From the NCBI GenBank assembly GCA_033851915.1, contig JAWSVM010000001.1, positions 930,001 through 994,000 of the forward strand: 64,000 nt of DNA. Direction: 5' to 3'. Both the position numbers and the translations under genes were made by a program. The notes under the pieces were generated by a model. The model was given only the letters and a program-made list of their open reading frames with translations. It had not been told where the DNA came from and searched no databases. Positions within the stretch are counted from its first letter, which is position 1; each line of letters opens with the position of its first letter. This stretch comes from UBA1672 sp033851915. GTDB taxonomy: Bacteria > Pseudomonadota > Alphaproteobacteria > Micavibrionales > Micavibrionaceae. This document shows, in pieces, positions 44,142 to 53,837 of the stretch.

Positions 44142-44612
44142 ATGAAGTCTGTAATTTTGAATTTATGTATGATTTTGGCATTTACTGTCAGTTTTTCAGG
44201 CCGTGTGGTTGCGAAAACGCCTAGATGTGGTGATGTTAGTAAGCGTGATGTGCGTGATACATTTGATGATGCGAAGGATGTTCGTTCTTATTACGATGTG
44301 AGAGATGATTTGAAGGCGATGTGTGCCCAGTTGGAAGGCTTTAAAAAGTGGGAAGGAGAGCAGGATAAGGCTAAGCTGTCCGATAAGCATTATAAGAAAA
44401 ATAAGGAAGATGTCGTTAATACTGCGAAGCGCTCTATGAACGCTATGAGCCGTCCATTAACGATTATACGCGTTTGGCTTAAGGTTGATCCTCAAACAAA
44501 GAAGCAAAGATACAGCCGTATTATCAAAATTCGCAAGGCAAAGAAAGATCTTAAGGTTTTACAGGCTAAATTGAAGGACGTACGTGCAGATGTACGTGCG
44601 TTAATGCGTTAG
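44142..44612 (+). CDS. Secreted basic hypothetical protein
   Basis: A 156-residue protein with a signal peptide (LCMILAFTVSFSGRVVAK). The mature part is rich in Lys, Arg and Asp and probably helical, with two cysteines (CGDVSK, MCAQL). No family was recognised. GAGAGGAA precedes the ATG by about 5 bases. It converges with the interrupted small gene at 44636-44857. Confidence 0.6.
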   Translation: MKSVILNLCMILAFTVSFSGRVVAKTPRCGDVSKRDVRDTFDDAKDVRSYYDVRDDLKAMCAQLEGFKKWEGEQDKAKLSDKHYKKNKEDVVNTAKRSMNAMSRPLTIIRVWLKVDPQTKKQRYSRIIKIRKAKKDLKVLQAKLKDVRADVRALMR

Positions 44613-44635
44613 ATTTACCTGCAGGCGTGGTTTAT

Positions 44636-44857
44636 TTAATATCGGCGTAGGTGATCGTCACAATATTCCTTTTGATCGACATTTTCGGGAAGGTCTTGCA
44701 TAGGGACTGACATGCAACTCTTATATTTAGCTTCTGCTTCTTTTTTCTGTTCATCCGTTGCATCCATTTATGCTATGGCAGGATCACCTGTTTCAGCGAA
44801 CGCCGCCTTGGTAATGATGGATAAAAAACATAAAGTTAGAAGCAATAATAGGCGCAT
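44636..44857 (-). pseudogene. Small secreted protein interrupted by an in-frame stop
   Basis: From ATG 44857 the frame gives a good signal peptide (MRLLLLLTLCFLSIITKAAFA) and then TAA at 44768-44770 after 29 codons. The same frame continues with an ATG directly after the stop (MDATDEQKKEAEAKYKSC, PENVDQKEYCDDH) to a TAA at 44636. The continuation has two cysteines and ordinary codon use. It reads as one 73-residue secreted protein broken by a nonsense codon. Confidence 0.6.
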
Positions 44858-45043
44858 ATATTAGTGTGTCTCATTCTTTAGGCAGGGGTGGAATTATCCG
44901 GCTCACCGTATCATAAATTAGATGTTTGTGTCTGCCTGTATATATAATTGGTATGTTGTTGTCATTCTTATGGCTTTGTGCGCTATATTTTATTATCATG
45001 TACTTTGTAACTTTCTAGTAACATATCAAATGTAAAATAAATC

Positions 45044-46144
45044 ATGGCAGGCAGTAATAAAAGGCTAATCGCGGTTGTTGATTCCCATACGAGTTATCGT
45101 AAGGATATCGTTGATTCCTTGTGTTCTTTTTATGACGTTAATGATTATGGTGATGGTCGTGCGGCCATTAAGGCACTGCAAGAGGATGTGCCTGTTATTA
45201 TTATTGTTGGTGAGGATGTTAGCCCGTCTAATGCGATTAATTTTATAGGTGAACTCCGTAATACGCCAACGTTAAACCCTATCCCTATTTTGCATATCAT
45301 TAATGAGAAAAATATGGATCTCATAGATGAGTCTAAAAAGACGGGTGTTACTACTATTATTACGAAGCCGTTTAAGCGTAGTGCATTGATTAGAAAAATT
45401 TCAGCGCTTCTTAATGCTAATGTTGAAAAGGAATGGGATAAACTGCCCGAGCTTCAGCGTGATGCGTTGAAAAGCAGTATTGGTGTTTTTAACGAAATTG
45501 AAGATGTTCTATTAACGGATGATACTGTCTCTTTTGCTAAAGTGAAGGGGAACTGCCAGTCTTTGGTTTCCGCAATAGCAAAAAATGATTTCAGTGCCAT
45601 ATTAAATGGTGTGCGAGATCACGATGATTACACCTATGCCCATAGTATGCGCGTTGCAACGATGCTGACGCTTTTGGGGAATGCTGCAGGCTTTAAGAAT
45701 GATGATCAATTGATTTTGTCTAGCGGGGGATTGTTGCACGATGTTGGTAAGATGTATATTCCGCACCATATCCTTAATAAGCCGGGGCGCTTAACGGAAG
45801 AAGAATTTACGATTATGAAGGGGCATGTTAACAGCACAGTTGATTATCTTAAGAAAGTGGACAAGATCCCATCTGCTGTCTTTATTATAGCTGAGCAGCA
45901 TCATGAGAAGATTGATGGCACGGGTTATCCTCATGGTTTGAAGGGGAAAGAGCTGAATGAGTTGGCGCGTATGGCGGCTGTTGTTGATGTGTTCAGTGCC
46001 TTGACGGATAGGCGCGTATATAAAGAGCCTATGAAAGTGTCCAAGGCGATGGAGATTATGACGGAAGATATGATAGGGCATCTCGATCAGGGCTATGTGA
46101 AGATGTTTAAAAGTATTTTGATAGACGCTAAATTACTTGTCTGA
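45044..46144 (+). CDS. Atypical receiver + HD-GYP domain protein
   Basis: A 366-residue protein. Residues 1-130 form a receiver-like fold that lacks the normal phospho-acceptor arrangement: only one acidic residue in LIAVVDSHTS, and IIIVGEDVSP where LLxDxxMP is expected. The TKPF lysine is kept. Residues about 190-350 form an HD-GYP phosphodiesterase with GGLLHDVGKMYIP and HHEKIDGTGYPHGLKG, which in active members cleaves cyclic di-GMP. Input is probably not simple phosphorylation. Confidence 0.88.
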   Translation: MAGSNKRLIAVVDSHTSYRKDIVDSLCSFYDVNDYGDGRAAIKALQEDVPVIIIVGEDVSPSNAINFIGELRNTPTLNPIPILHIINEKNMDLIDESKKTGVTTIITKPFKRSALIRKISALLNANVEKEWDKLPELQRDALKSSIGVFNEIEDVLLTDDTVSFAKVKGNCQSLVSAIAKNDFSAILNGVRDHDDYTYAHSMRVATMLTLLGNAAGFKNDDQLILSSGGLLHDVGKMYIPHHILNKPGRLTEEEFTIMKGHVNSTVDYLKKVDKIPSAVFIIAEQHHEKIDGTGYPHGLKGKELNELARMAAVVDVFSALTDRRVYKEPMKVSKAMEIMTEDMIGHLDQGYVKMFKSILIDAKLLV

Positions 46145-46181
46145 TTTATTGGTGTCGTATTGCTATTAATAAGAGTGGGGG

Positions 46182-46721
46182 CTAAGCGCTCTCTTTTTTT
46201 ATGTCTTTTAAAGCCTTCATCAATCCGTCAGCATGAGGCAGTAGTTCCTCTTCATGTTGCAAACGTTGTTCGGCTGGCATGTCGCAGAGAAGCCCTTTGA
46301 CCAATTGGTGGGCTTCGTTGCCAATATCTTTTCGGTTTAGCGCTTTAGACATTTCTATATTTTCGTAATAGATAAGTTTTTGAACAGCATGTTCTATAAC
46401 TGTTTTTATGCTTTTTCCGGCTTTGACTAGGCGTTTTTGAAAGTCTTGACGTGTAATTATGATGACGGTGGCGGTTTCTACCACTTCAAAGCTGAGTGTT
46501 GCAGGTTCATCAATGACAAGGCATTTTTCCCCTATAATGGCCCCGGGGCCAAACGTGCCAACTTCTATTTTTGTGTCACCATCCATTGTGAAGGCGGCAA
46601 CTTTTCCATTTTGGATAACGTAAGCGCGTGCATTTCCTTCGCCGGCACGGATGAACACTTTGCCTGCCGGCATGCAGCTTCTCTCTAAAACATCGGCACC
46701 CTTGCTCATATACTTTTCCAT
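46182..46721 (-). CDS. Cyclic nucleotide-binding (CRP-like) domain protein without HTH
   Basis: A 179-residue protein. Residues 15-120 form a cNMP-binding fold (GKVFIRAGEGNARAYVIQNG, FGPGAIIGEKCLV). The C-terminal 60 residues are helical without a recognisable winged helix. It may be a signalling module rather than a transcription factor. The ligand-binding arginine motif is not canonical. Alternative start at 46709. Divergent from the cold-shock gene. Confidence 0.75.
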   Translation of the reverse strand: MEKYMSKGADVLERSCMPAGKVFIRAGEGNARAYVIQNGKVAAFTMDGDTKIEVGTFGPGAIIGEKCLVIDEPATLSFEVVETATVIIITRQDFQKRLVKAGKSIKTVIEHAVQKLIYYENIEMSKALNRKDIGNEAHQLVKGLLCDMPAEQRLQHEEELLPHADGLMKALKDIKKESA

Positions 46722-46842
46722 TTTTTATTTTATCACGCGGTATGATAGCAGCTATTTTGCTGCGAATGCAGCCCAGATGCACTTTTATCCCCGACATACT
46801 AAGTATTCTTGGATGTTTTTTTTGTAAAAAGCATTTCTTTTC

Positions 46843-46870
46843 TTGACAAATCCTTGAAAAAACGTTTAAT
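46843..46870 (+). promoter_or_regulatory. Sigma-70-type promoter of the cold-shock gene
   Basis: TTGACA (46843-46848) and TTTAAT (46865-46870) are separated by 16 bases. Transcription would begin near 46877 and leave an untranslated leader of about 85 bases before ATG 46962. Long leaders are usual for csp genes, where they fold in a temperature-dependent way. Confidence 0.6.
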
Positions 46871-46961
46871 CAAGCCAATTCTTTGTGGCTATGACATCTG
46901 ACTAACTATCAGCCTAATACCAAGAAGAGCTGATTTTTAAATTTTATAAGGAGTGTCAGAA

Positions 46962-47168
46962 ATGGCGACAGGAACCGTAAAGTGGTTTAATTCAACTAAA
47001 GGCTTTGGCTTTATCGTACCGGATGATGGCGGAAATGATGTATTTGTACATATCTCTGCTGTTGAACAAGCAGGTATGGGAACTTTGGACGAAGGTCAAA
47101 AGGTTTCATATGAGCTAACAGAAAACCGCGGTAAGCAAGCTGCTGGTGACCTTAAGGCTGCTGACTAG
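46962..47168 (+). CDS. Cold-shock protein, CspA family
   Basis: A 68-residue single cold-shock domain. RNA-binding motifs are KWFNSTKGFGFIVPDD (RNP1) and DVFVHISAVE (RNP2). It acts as an RNA chaperone that melts structured mRNA. ATG 46962 is chosen, with AAGGAG about 8 bases upstream, over the upstream in-frame codon at 46953. It has its own promoter and terminator, so it is a single-gene unit. Confidence 0.96.
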   Translation: MATGTVKWFNSTKGFGFIVPDDGGNDVFVHISAVEQAGMGTLDEGQKVSYELTENRGKQAAGDLKAAD

Positions 47169-47195
47169 TCCCAGGCACTATCTAATCGAATTTTT

Positions 47196-47225
47196 AAACG
47201 CCCCGATATTTTTCGAGGCGTTTTT
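47196..47225 (+). terminator. Intrinsic terminator after the cold-shock gene
   Basis: AAACGCC (47196-47202) pairs with GGCGTTT (47217-47223), with further inner pairing of CGA and TCG, followed by more Ts. The position 27 bases after the stop codon fits. Confidence 0.85.
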
Positions 47226-47377
47226 CTTTGTTTTGTATGCATAATTAATACATAAATTTAATTATTATATTCAATGATTTAGCCCAAAGCTTGTGCGCTG
47301 CGTCATGGATGGTGTTTGTAGGGGGTTGCAAAACGCCTTATAATCCGCGCATGACACGATAGAGAAGGAGACTTATC

Positions 47378-47503
47378 ATGGTAACTGCTTATGCTTGTGG
47401 ATCTGGTGGGGTAATATTTGTGCCCGAGGAAATTGAAAGAACAATGCCAAAGGTAATTATGCGCCGTTCTAATGATAATGAGACGTCGGAAGATCAAGAA
47501 TAG
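47378..47503 (+). CDS. Small hypothetical protein (41 residues)
   Basis: A short frame from ATG 47378 to TAG 47501-47503 with a good ribosome site (GAGAAGGAG, about 7 bases upstream). The product begins MVTAYACGSGGVIFVPEEI and ends in an acidic hydrophilic tail. No family was recognised. The ribosome site and codon choice make it plausible; comparison with relatives would decide. Confidence 0.5.
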   Translation: MVTAYACGSGGVIFVPEEIERTMPKVIMRRSNDNETSEDQE

Positions 47504-47608
47504 GTTTTTTCGGACTTTGCTTCACAGAAAATACTTGCCGTGAAAAGGCGGGGATTGTATGACTGCATGATCGAATTAAAGTTCAATCTGCGAGAGGAAG
47601 CATAGATT

Positions 47609-48151
47609 ATGGATATCTCTAAAATTTCAGTTGGTGAAGATGCGCCGAATAACATACATGTGATTATTGAAAACACTGCGGGCGGTGTGCCTGTTAAGTA
47701 TGAAATAGATAAAGAGTCTGGTGCTTTGTTTGTTGATCGCTTTGTGCACACACCAATGTTTTATCCTGCGAATTATGGTTTTGTTCCGCAAACGCTTGGC
47801 GGCGATGGTGACCCTGTTGACGTTCTTGTATACTCACAGCATGCCATTTTGCCCGGTGCAGTGATCTGTGCGCGTCCTGTTGGCGTATTGGTGATGGAAG
47901 ATGATGGTGGGCAAGATGAAAAAATCTTGGCTGTTCCTGTTGAAAAAACCCACCCTATGTTCGCTGACATTAAAGAATATAGTGATTTACCGAAAATTCT
48001 GTTGGATGAGATCGAGCATTTCTTTACCCATTATAAAGACCTTGAAAAAGGTAAATGGGTTAAGATCCAAGGCTGGGAAGGTTCTGAAAAGGCTAAATCT
48101 TTGATCCTTGAGGGGATCGAGAACGAGAAAGCCAGTAAAAAGGCAGCTTAA
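47609..48151 (+). CDS. ppa: Inorganic pyrophosphatase (family I)
   Basis: A 180-residue soluble pyrophosphatase that drives biosynthetic reactions by removing PPi. Family residues are in KYEIDKESGALFVDRF, YPANYGFVPQTLGGDGDPVDVLV (the signature with the metal-binding aspartates) and KWVKIQGWEG. Length is normal. It is followed by its own terminator. Confidence 0.97.
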   Translation: MDISKISVGEDAPNNIHVIIENTAGGVPVKYEIDKESGALFVDRFVHTPMFYPANYGFVPQTLGGDGDPVDVLVYSQHAILPGAVICARPVGVLVMEDDGGQDEKILAVPVEKTHPMFADIKEYSDLPKILLDEIEHFFTHYKDLEKGKWVKIQGWEGSEKAKSLILEGIENEKASKKAA

Positions 48152-48180
48152 AAGCGTCCGTCATTTAGCTTAATTATGAG

Positions 48181-48205
48181 CGCTCCGATTATTCGGGGCG
48201 TTTTT
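48181..48205 (+). terminator. Intrinsic terminator after ppa
   Basis: CGCTCCGA (48181-48188) pairs with TCGGGGCG (48193-48200) around TTAT, with one G-U pair, followed by five Ts. It lies 30 bases after the ppa stop. Confidence 0.85.
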
Positions 48206-48224
48206 ATTGTGTGAGTTGGTGCCG

Positions 48225-48500
48225 TTACACGCTGAACTTATCCAGTACGCAAATATTGTCATAGCCATTGGCACTTAGGTATTGTATGGCCTGTACGCTT
48301 CTTATGTTTCCGGCGCAAATAAAGGCGAGGCGTTTATCTTTGGGCAGCTCGTCTAGTCTATCAACCAGCTCTAGCAACGGGATGTTGAGTGGTGGCGATT
48401 TTATGAACTTATTTTTAAGCGGGTCTGCTTCAATCTCTTCTGGTTGGCGCACATCGATGATGATGGTTTCGGTATCGTTTAACGTTTCGATGCTAATCAT
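48225..48500 (-). CDS. Single-domain rhodanese-like protein in the thi operon
   Basis: A 91-residue rhodanese fold. DVRQPEEIEADP is the typical strand and FICAGNIRSVQAIQYL holds the active cysteine (about Cys62). Its start overlaps the thiG stop. In thiamin synthesis a rhodanese can carry persulfide sulfur to ThiS (as in the ThiI rhodanese domain). That role fits the position, but it is inference. Confidence 0.82.
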   Translation of the reverse strand: MISIETLNDTETIIIDVRQPEEIEADPLKNKFIKSPPLNIPLLELVDRLDELPKDKRLAFICAGNIRSVQAIQYLSANGYDNICVLDKFSV

Positions 48501-49288
48501 GATTTCTCCTGATGCCAGAATGGTTTGTCGAGTAAGGGGGTGGATGGGGTCGCGTGTTCTTGTTTGGCGATTATGCCCGATAGATATGCACTGCGTCCTG
48601 CCTCTATTGCTTTGGCGAAAGCGCTGGCCATTAGTGGGGCGTTTCCGGCTTTCGCTACGGCGGTGTTTAGTAATACGGCGTCATAGCCCATCTCCATGGC
48701 TTGCGCGGCGTGTGAGGGTGCGCCTAGCCCTGCGTCAATAACTAACGTTTTGTCAGGAAATCGCTCGCGGAGTTGTCGCAGGGCGTATACGTTATTTAAT
48801 CCGCGACCGGAACCGATGGGTGATCCCCATGGCATTAAGATATTACACCCCAGATCAACCAATCTTTGCGCAAGGACAAGGTCATCCGTCATATAGGGGT
48901 AGACTTCAAACCCTTTGTCTATGAGTTTTTCTGTGGCTAGCAACAGGCCGTAAGGGTCTGGTTGTAATGTGTAATCATCGCCGATGACCTCTAATTTAAT
49001 TCGATTCGTATCGAATACTTCGCGCGCCATTTCGGCTGTGGTGACGGCTTCTTCTACGCCGTAGCACCCCGCAGTGTTGGGGAGGACAGGGATATCAAAT
49101 TCTTTTATGATGTTCCAGAAAGATTGCCCTTTACCCGCTGCATTCTCGCGACGCAAGGACACGGTGATTAATCCGGGGGCGGAGGATTCTATGGATTGCC
49201 TTAAGGCATCCAATGATGAATACTCTGCAGTTCCCAAGAATAGTCGGGAGCTTAGCTCTGCGCCGTTGATGTCCCATGTTTGTGTCAT
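48497..49288 (-). CDS. thiG: Thiazole synthase
   Basis: About 263 residues, (beta/alpha)8 fold. It condenses deoxyxylulose phosphate, dehydroglycine and the ThiS thiocarboxylate into the thiazole of thiamin. Motifs are LFLGTAEYSS, LPNTAGCYGVEEAV, KLEVIGDDYTLQPDP, LMPWGSPIGSGRGL and VIDAGLGAPSHAAQAMEMG. The start is placed at ATG 49288, after thiS; the upstream in-frame ATG at 49324 lies within thiS. Confidence 0.96.
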   Translation of the reverse strand: MTQTWDINGAELSSRLFLGTAEYSSLDALRQSIESSAPGLITVSLRRENAAGKGQSFWNIIKEFDIPVLPNTAGCYGVEEAVTTAEMAREVFDTNRIKLEVIGDDYTLQPDPYGLLLATEKLIDKGFEVYPYMTDDLVLAQRLVDLGCNILMPWGSPIGSGRGLNNVYALRQLRERFPDKTLVIDAGLGAPSHAAQAMEMGYDAVLLNTAVAKAGNAPLMASAFAKAIEAGRSAYLSGIIAKQEHATPSTPLLDKPFWHQEKS

Positions 49289-49292
49289 TAAT

Positions 49293-49493
49293 TTAGCCGC
49301 CTTGCATCGGTGCAACAATTTCAATTATATCTCTATCCTGAATTGTGTAATTATCATAAGAGGTTCTTGCAATAAAGTGATTGTTCACCGCAACGGCAAC
49401 CAGTTTGTCTTCGTATCCCTCTGAGAGCAGGAAATCATGAATATTCATGGTATCGTCAATTGACTTGCTCGTACCGTTAATGGTTATTTTCAT
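49293..49493 (-). CDS. thiS: ThiS sulfur-carrier protein
   Basis: A 66-residue ubiquitin-fold sulfur carrier ending in the required Gly-Gly (VAPMQGG), which is adenylated and converted to a thiocarboxylate. INGTSKSIDD and VAVAVNNHFI fit the family. It starts the thiS-thiG-rhodanese operon. No thiF or thiO/thiH is adjacent. Confidence 0.92.
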   Translation of the reverse strand: MKITINGTSKSIDDTMNIHDFLLSEGYEDKLVAVAVNNHFIARTSYDNYTIQDRDIIEIVAPMQGG

Positions 49494-49681
49494 GACGTTC
49501 TCTTTTGCAGTATGATAGCGTTCAGATAAGGATATGGGCGATTATAAGTCAACGGTAATCGTATATATTTGCCTTATAAGTAATAAAGTTTGTATCAGCC
49601 CTTGCTTTTATAGTTCTACGGCGATATAAGTTGCCATCCATTTGATGGACAGAGCATTTTAGATGCTTTTTTATTCGGTGA

Positions 49682-51520
<1,839 letters not shown>

Positions 51521-51532
51521 AATGGGCTCTTT

Positions 51533-51688
51533 CTATTCTTTTGTTCGTTCTTGTTTCTTGTAATCACGCTCTGCAGAAATACGGGCAAGCAGTCTGACAA
51601 TCTCTATAATATGTGGGTGCGGTGCCAACCCTTCAATAGTGCGAAGGGTTGTTCCGGCGTTTAATCTGAATATATCATTCCTTGTCAT
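51533..51688 (-). CDS. Small hypothetical protein upstream of the recombinase
   Basis: A 51-residue protein (MTRNDIFRLNAGTTLRTIE, ending in a basic tail). The start at 51688 is preceded by GGGAGAAAG, a good ribosome site; a longer frame from 51802 is rejected. It ends 12 bases before the recombinase start on the same strand, so it may be co-transcribed and could be an excision or control factor. No family recognised. Confidence 0.55.
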   Translation of the reverse strand: MTRNDIFRLNAGTTLRTIEGLAPHPHIIEIVRLLARISAERDYKKQERTKE

Positions 51689-51779
51689 ATGCTTTCTCCC
51701 GTTATTTAAGTTTAGTCTAACATCTAGGATGAGTGGGAACGGGAGGCGGTTTTTAAATGTAAATCGATACGGTATGTAA

Positions 51780-52151
51780 CTATTTTGTGTTGTAATCCTC
51801 AACAGCCGCTAGCAGTTGAGTTCGGAAATCCTGACAATGCGTGCTTTGCAAGATTGGAGTGATCCATTCTTCTTTTGGTTTGAACGTATCTACATGTGTA
51901 GCCAGAGAAATAAGATCAACCAATTGGTTATCATTTTCTTCGGTTATTGTTTTTAGATGTGTCTCAACCTCATTCCAGAAATCCAAACTGGCAGCATCAT
52001 TTTGTGATGTAGCGTGATTTTTTCTGGCTGTAATATAGTTATCTCTTTCTTCGGTATCTTTCATTTGCCATCGTATAAATCGCGCCTCCATAGAGGCTAG
52101 ATTACTGCCAGCGGCCAAAGCGAGTAGAGGGTTAGAAAAACGTGTATGCAT
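51780..52151 (-). CDS. Hypothetical protein of the element
   Basis: About 123 residues from ATG 52151 (MHTRFSNPLLALAAG), or 129 from ATG 52169. GGGGA precedes the 52151 start. The middle is charged and helical. No family recognised. Its leader overlaps the hairpin at 52161-52210, so its translation could be influenced by that structure. Confidence 0.5.
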   Translation of the reverse strand: MHTRFSNPLLALAAGSNLASMEARFIRWQMKDTEERDNYITARKNHATSQNDAASLDFWNEVETHLKTITEENDNQLVDLISLATHVDTFKPKEEWITPILQSTHCQDFRTQLLAAVEDYNTK

Positions 52152-52160
52152 GGTTAGGTT

Positions 52161-52376
52161 CCCCGTCATTTAAAATGAAACGACTTCCAGATAAGCTCTG
52201 GAAGTCGGGGAGTTAGTAACCGTAACAGTTGAAACGGCACGACGTATTCACGCATGCGCTGTTGTATTTCGCCGTCCCCCCGACCATAAGGCTGAGAAGC
52301 GGCATCGTTAGTGTATTTAATAAAAAATACACCAATAACGGCTGATGCCAGCCGCAACTGTTAAAGAGGTTACTAC
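52161..52376 (-). ncRNA. Highly structured element, candidate non-coding RNA
   Basis: TAGTAACC (52214-52221) and TAACAGTTG (52223-52231) pair with GGTTACTA (52368-52375) and CAACTGTTA (52355-52363). They form a long closing stem around about 120 bases. Inside are perfect hairpins CGGCTG/CAGCCG (52339-52354, 4-base loop) and GTGTATTT/AAATACAC (52311-52332, 6-base loop). Beside it GACTTCCAG/CTGGAAGTC (52182-52206) is nested in CCCCG/CGGGG (52161-52165, 52206-52210). No convincing protein is encoded. The strand is assumed from its neighbours. It could be a regulatory RNA, or DNA structure such as a transfer origin. Confidence 0.55.
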
Positions 52377-52459
52377 GCCCCACCTCATCCGGAACTCCGA
52401 ACAAAGCCATAAGAGGATAGGGGAATGATTTGGAAAGCGCTAGTGGAAAATGGGATTGT

Positions 52460-53488
52460 TTAGCTGAGTATGATTTGATCTTCACTTGTAATTGGCCAGT
52501 TCAAATGTACATAGCCACTTTTATTGTCTATATTTTCCTGTACATCTTCTGGCACGATGTATGGTGTTGCAATTAGAGATATTGAGCTGGCGCTTTGAAT
52601 TTTGGGGAGCAACGTTTTATCCGTTACAATCAGTACATCTTGAATTTTAAATTTGGTGTCTTCTATTGTTATTGAGTGGTCATGCCCAAACGTATCTGTT
52701 TTAACTTCGTTCCATTTGGATTGGAGGTTTGGTCTTGGTTCAACTTGCATTCTTGATACTGGAGCGGGGCGCCATAAACGATCGGGATTTTTACCACTTG
52801 CCATATCGCCATATAGACTTTCGAAAACATCTTGAGGTGTTATGTCATTTTTATTTACATGGATGCTTCCATTGGCATTTTTGGAGTAAAAACTAGCCCA
52901 AGGAAGCGCACCATGTAGGTAGCTGACTGTGATCTTGCTTCTGTCTTCTGTACCCAACACCTTTTCTGATGCAAGCTTGAATTCGCGCAAACGTGCGCTG
53001 ACTTGTTCAATATCTTTAACCGAGAAGGTGGAGTATTGTCGTTTGTTCTGTTCGTTGGTATGTTTTCTAATCCAGTTTGGGCGATATTCTCCTCCAATTT
53101 TTGGCATTGCTTTTTCGGCAATATATTTGGATAGGCGGCTCAAGTCTTTATTGAAACTTGTTACGAAGTTAATGTTCATTAAAATGGTGCGCCCTTGTGC
53201 GAGGGCATCCTCCATTTTTAATATGCGTCCATGATCAACGCCGGCTTCATCGGGGCAATTTTTTTCATGAGGTTCGCCTGTTATATCAGTTTTAAAATGA
53301 TGTGATGTTGTTCTATTTGATGCGCGTGTCAAATAATCTGATATATGGCGTAATGCACCACTACATTCGCTGCGGGGGCACTGAATTAGGCCTTCATGTA
53401 TGTCAGGCGTGTACTCTTCTGGGGTGACTGGTTCCCAGTCACCTGTTGATACATCATAGAACTTTGCTGTTAGAAACTTTTTGCTCAT
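52460..53488 (-). CDS. Hypothetical protein of the element with cysteine/histidine N-terminus
   Basis: A protein of about 342 residues (MSKKFLTAKFYDVSTGDWEP). An N-terminal cluster (CPRSECSG, HHFKTD, HEKNC) may bind zinc. The rest is mixed alpha/beta with no recognised family. The start is ATG 53488; an upstream TTG at 53506 is less likely. Immediately after its stop lies the structured element. Confidence 0.55.
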   Translation of the reverse strand: MSKKFLTAKFYDVSTGDWEPVTPEEYTPDIHEGLIQCPRSECSGALRHISDYLTRASNRTTSHHFKTDITGEPHEKNCPDEAGVDHGRILKMEDALAQGRTILMNINFVTSFNKDLSRLSKYIAEKAMPKIGGEYRPNWIRKHTNEQNKRQYSTFSVKDIEQVSARLREFKLASEKVLGTEDRSKITVSYLHGALPWASFYSKNANGSIHVNKNDITPQDVFESLYGDMASGKNPDRLWRPAPVSRMQVEPRPNLQSKWNEVKTDTFGHDHSITIEDTKFKIQDVLIVTDKTLLPKIQSASSISLIATPYIVPEDVQENIDNKSGYVHLNWPITSEDQIILS

Positions 53489-53643
53489 TTTTATCACCCG
53501 CCTCAATATCCATGAAATGGCGGGTCTTTGTCAAGTTAGGCTCTTTTTGATTGCGCGCCGGAATAAATGTTCCCTTTTTGTTCTTGGCTCTTTTATACTT
53601 CTGGATCATCCTTAGGTCAATCAAAAAGCAGGAGGAAAAGAGC

Positions 53644-53823
53644 ATGGACACACAGGATGTAGCAAACCATTTAACGAACGTATTAAAGGATGTCTGTCCG
53701 GGCATCGAACATGATTACCCACTTGTGTTTATTGAATATACCCTTTGTAAAGAGCTGGATTTAATCATCGGTCAAGCGAGGGAAAGCGTTAATGATAATC
53801 AGGAGGGCTTGTTCAGTGAGTAG
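53644..53823 (+). CDS. Small hypothetical protein
   Basis: A 59-residue acidic protein (MDTQDVANHLTNVLKD, ending in a Glu-rich tail). AGGAGG about 9 bases upstream fixes the start at 53644 and rules out the longer frame from 53551. No family recognised. It converges with the HNH gene. Confidence 0.6.
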   Translation: MDTQDVANHLTNVLKDVCPGIEHDYPLVFIEYTLCKELDLIIGQARESVNDNQEGLFSE

Positions 53824-53837
53824 CCGTAGGAAAGTTA

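Noticed and set aside
48268..48741. Open frame of 157 codons opposite the rhodanese and thiG genes
   Set aside because: It spans the junction of two identified genes on the other strand and has no domain.
52213..52485. Two overlapping minus-strand frames (63 and 90 codons) through the structured element
   Set aside because: Neither has a good ribosome site or protein-like composition, and both run across paired stems. RNA or DNA structure explains the region better.
52548..52568. Sigma-54 promoter-like TGGCAC with a nearby TTGC
   Set aside because: The spacing between the two parts is too long for a sigma-54 promoter and it lies inside a coding region.
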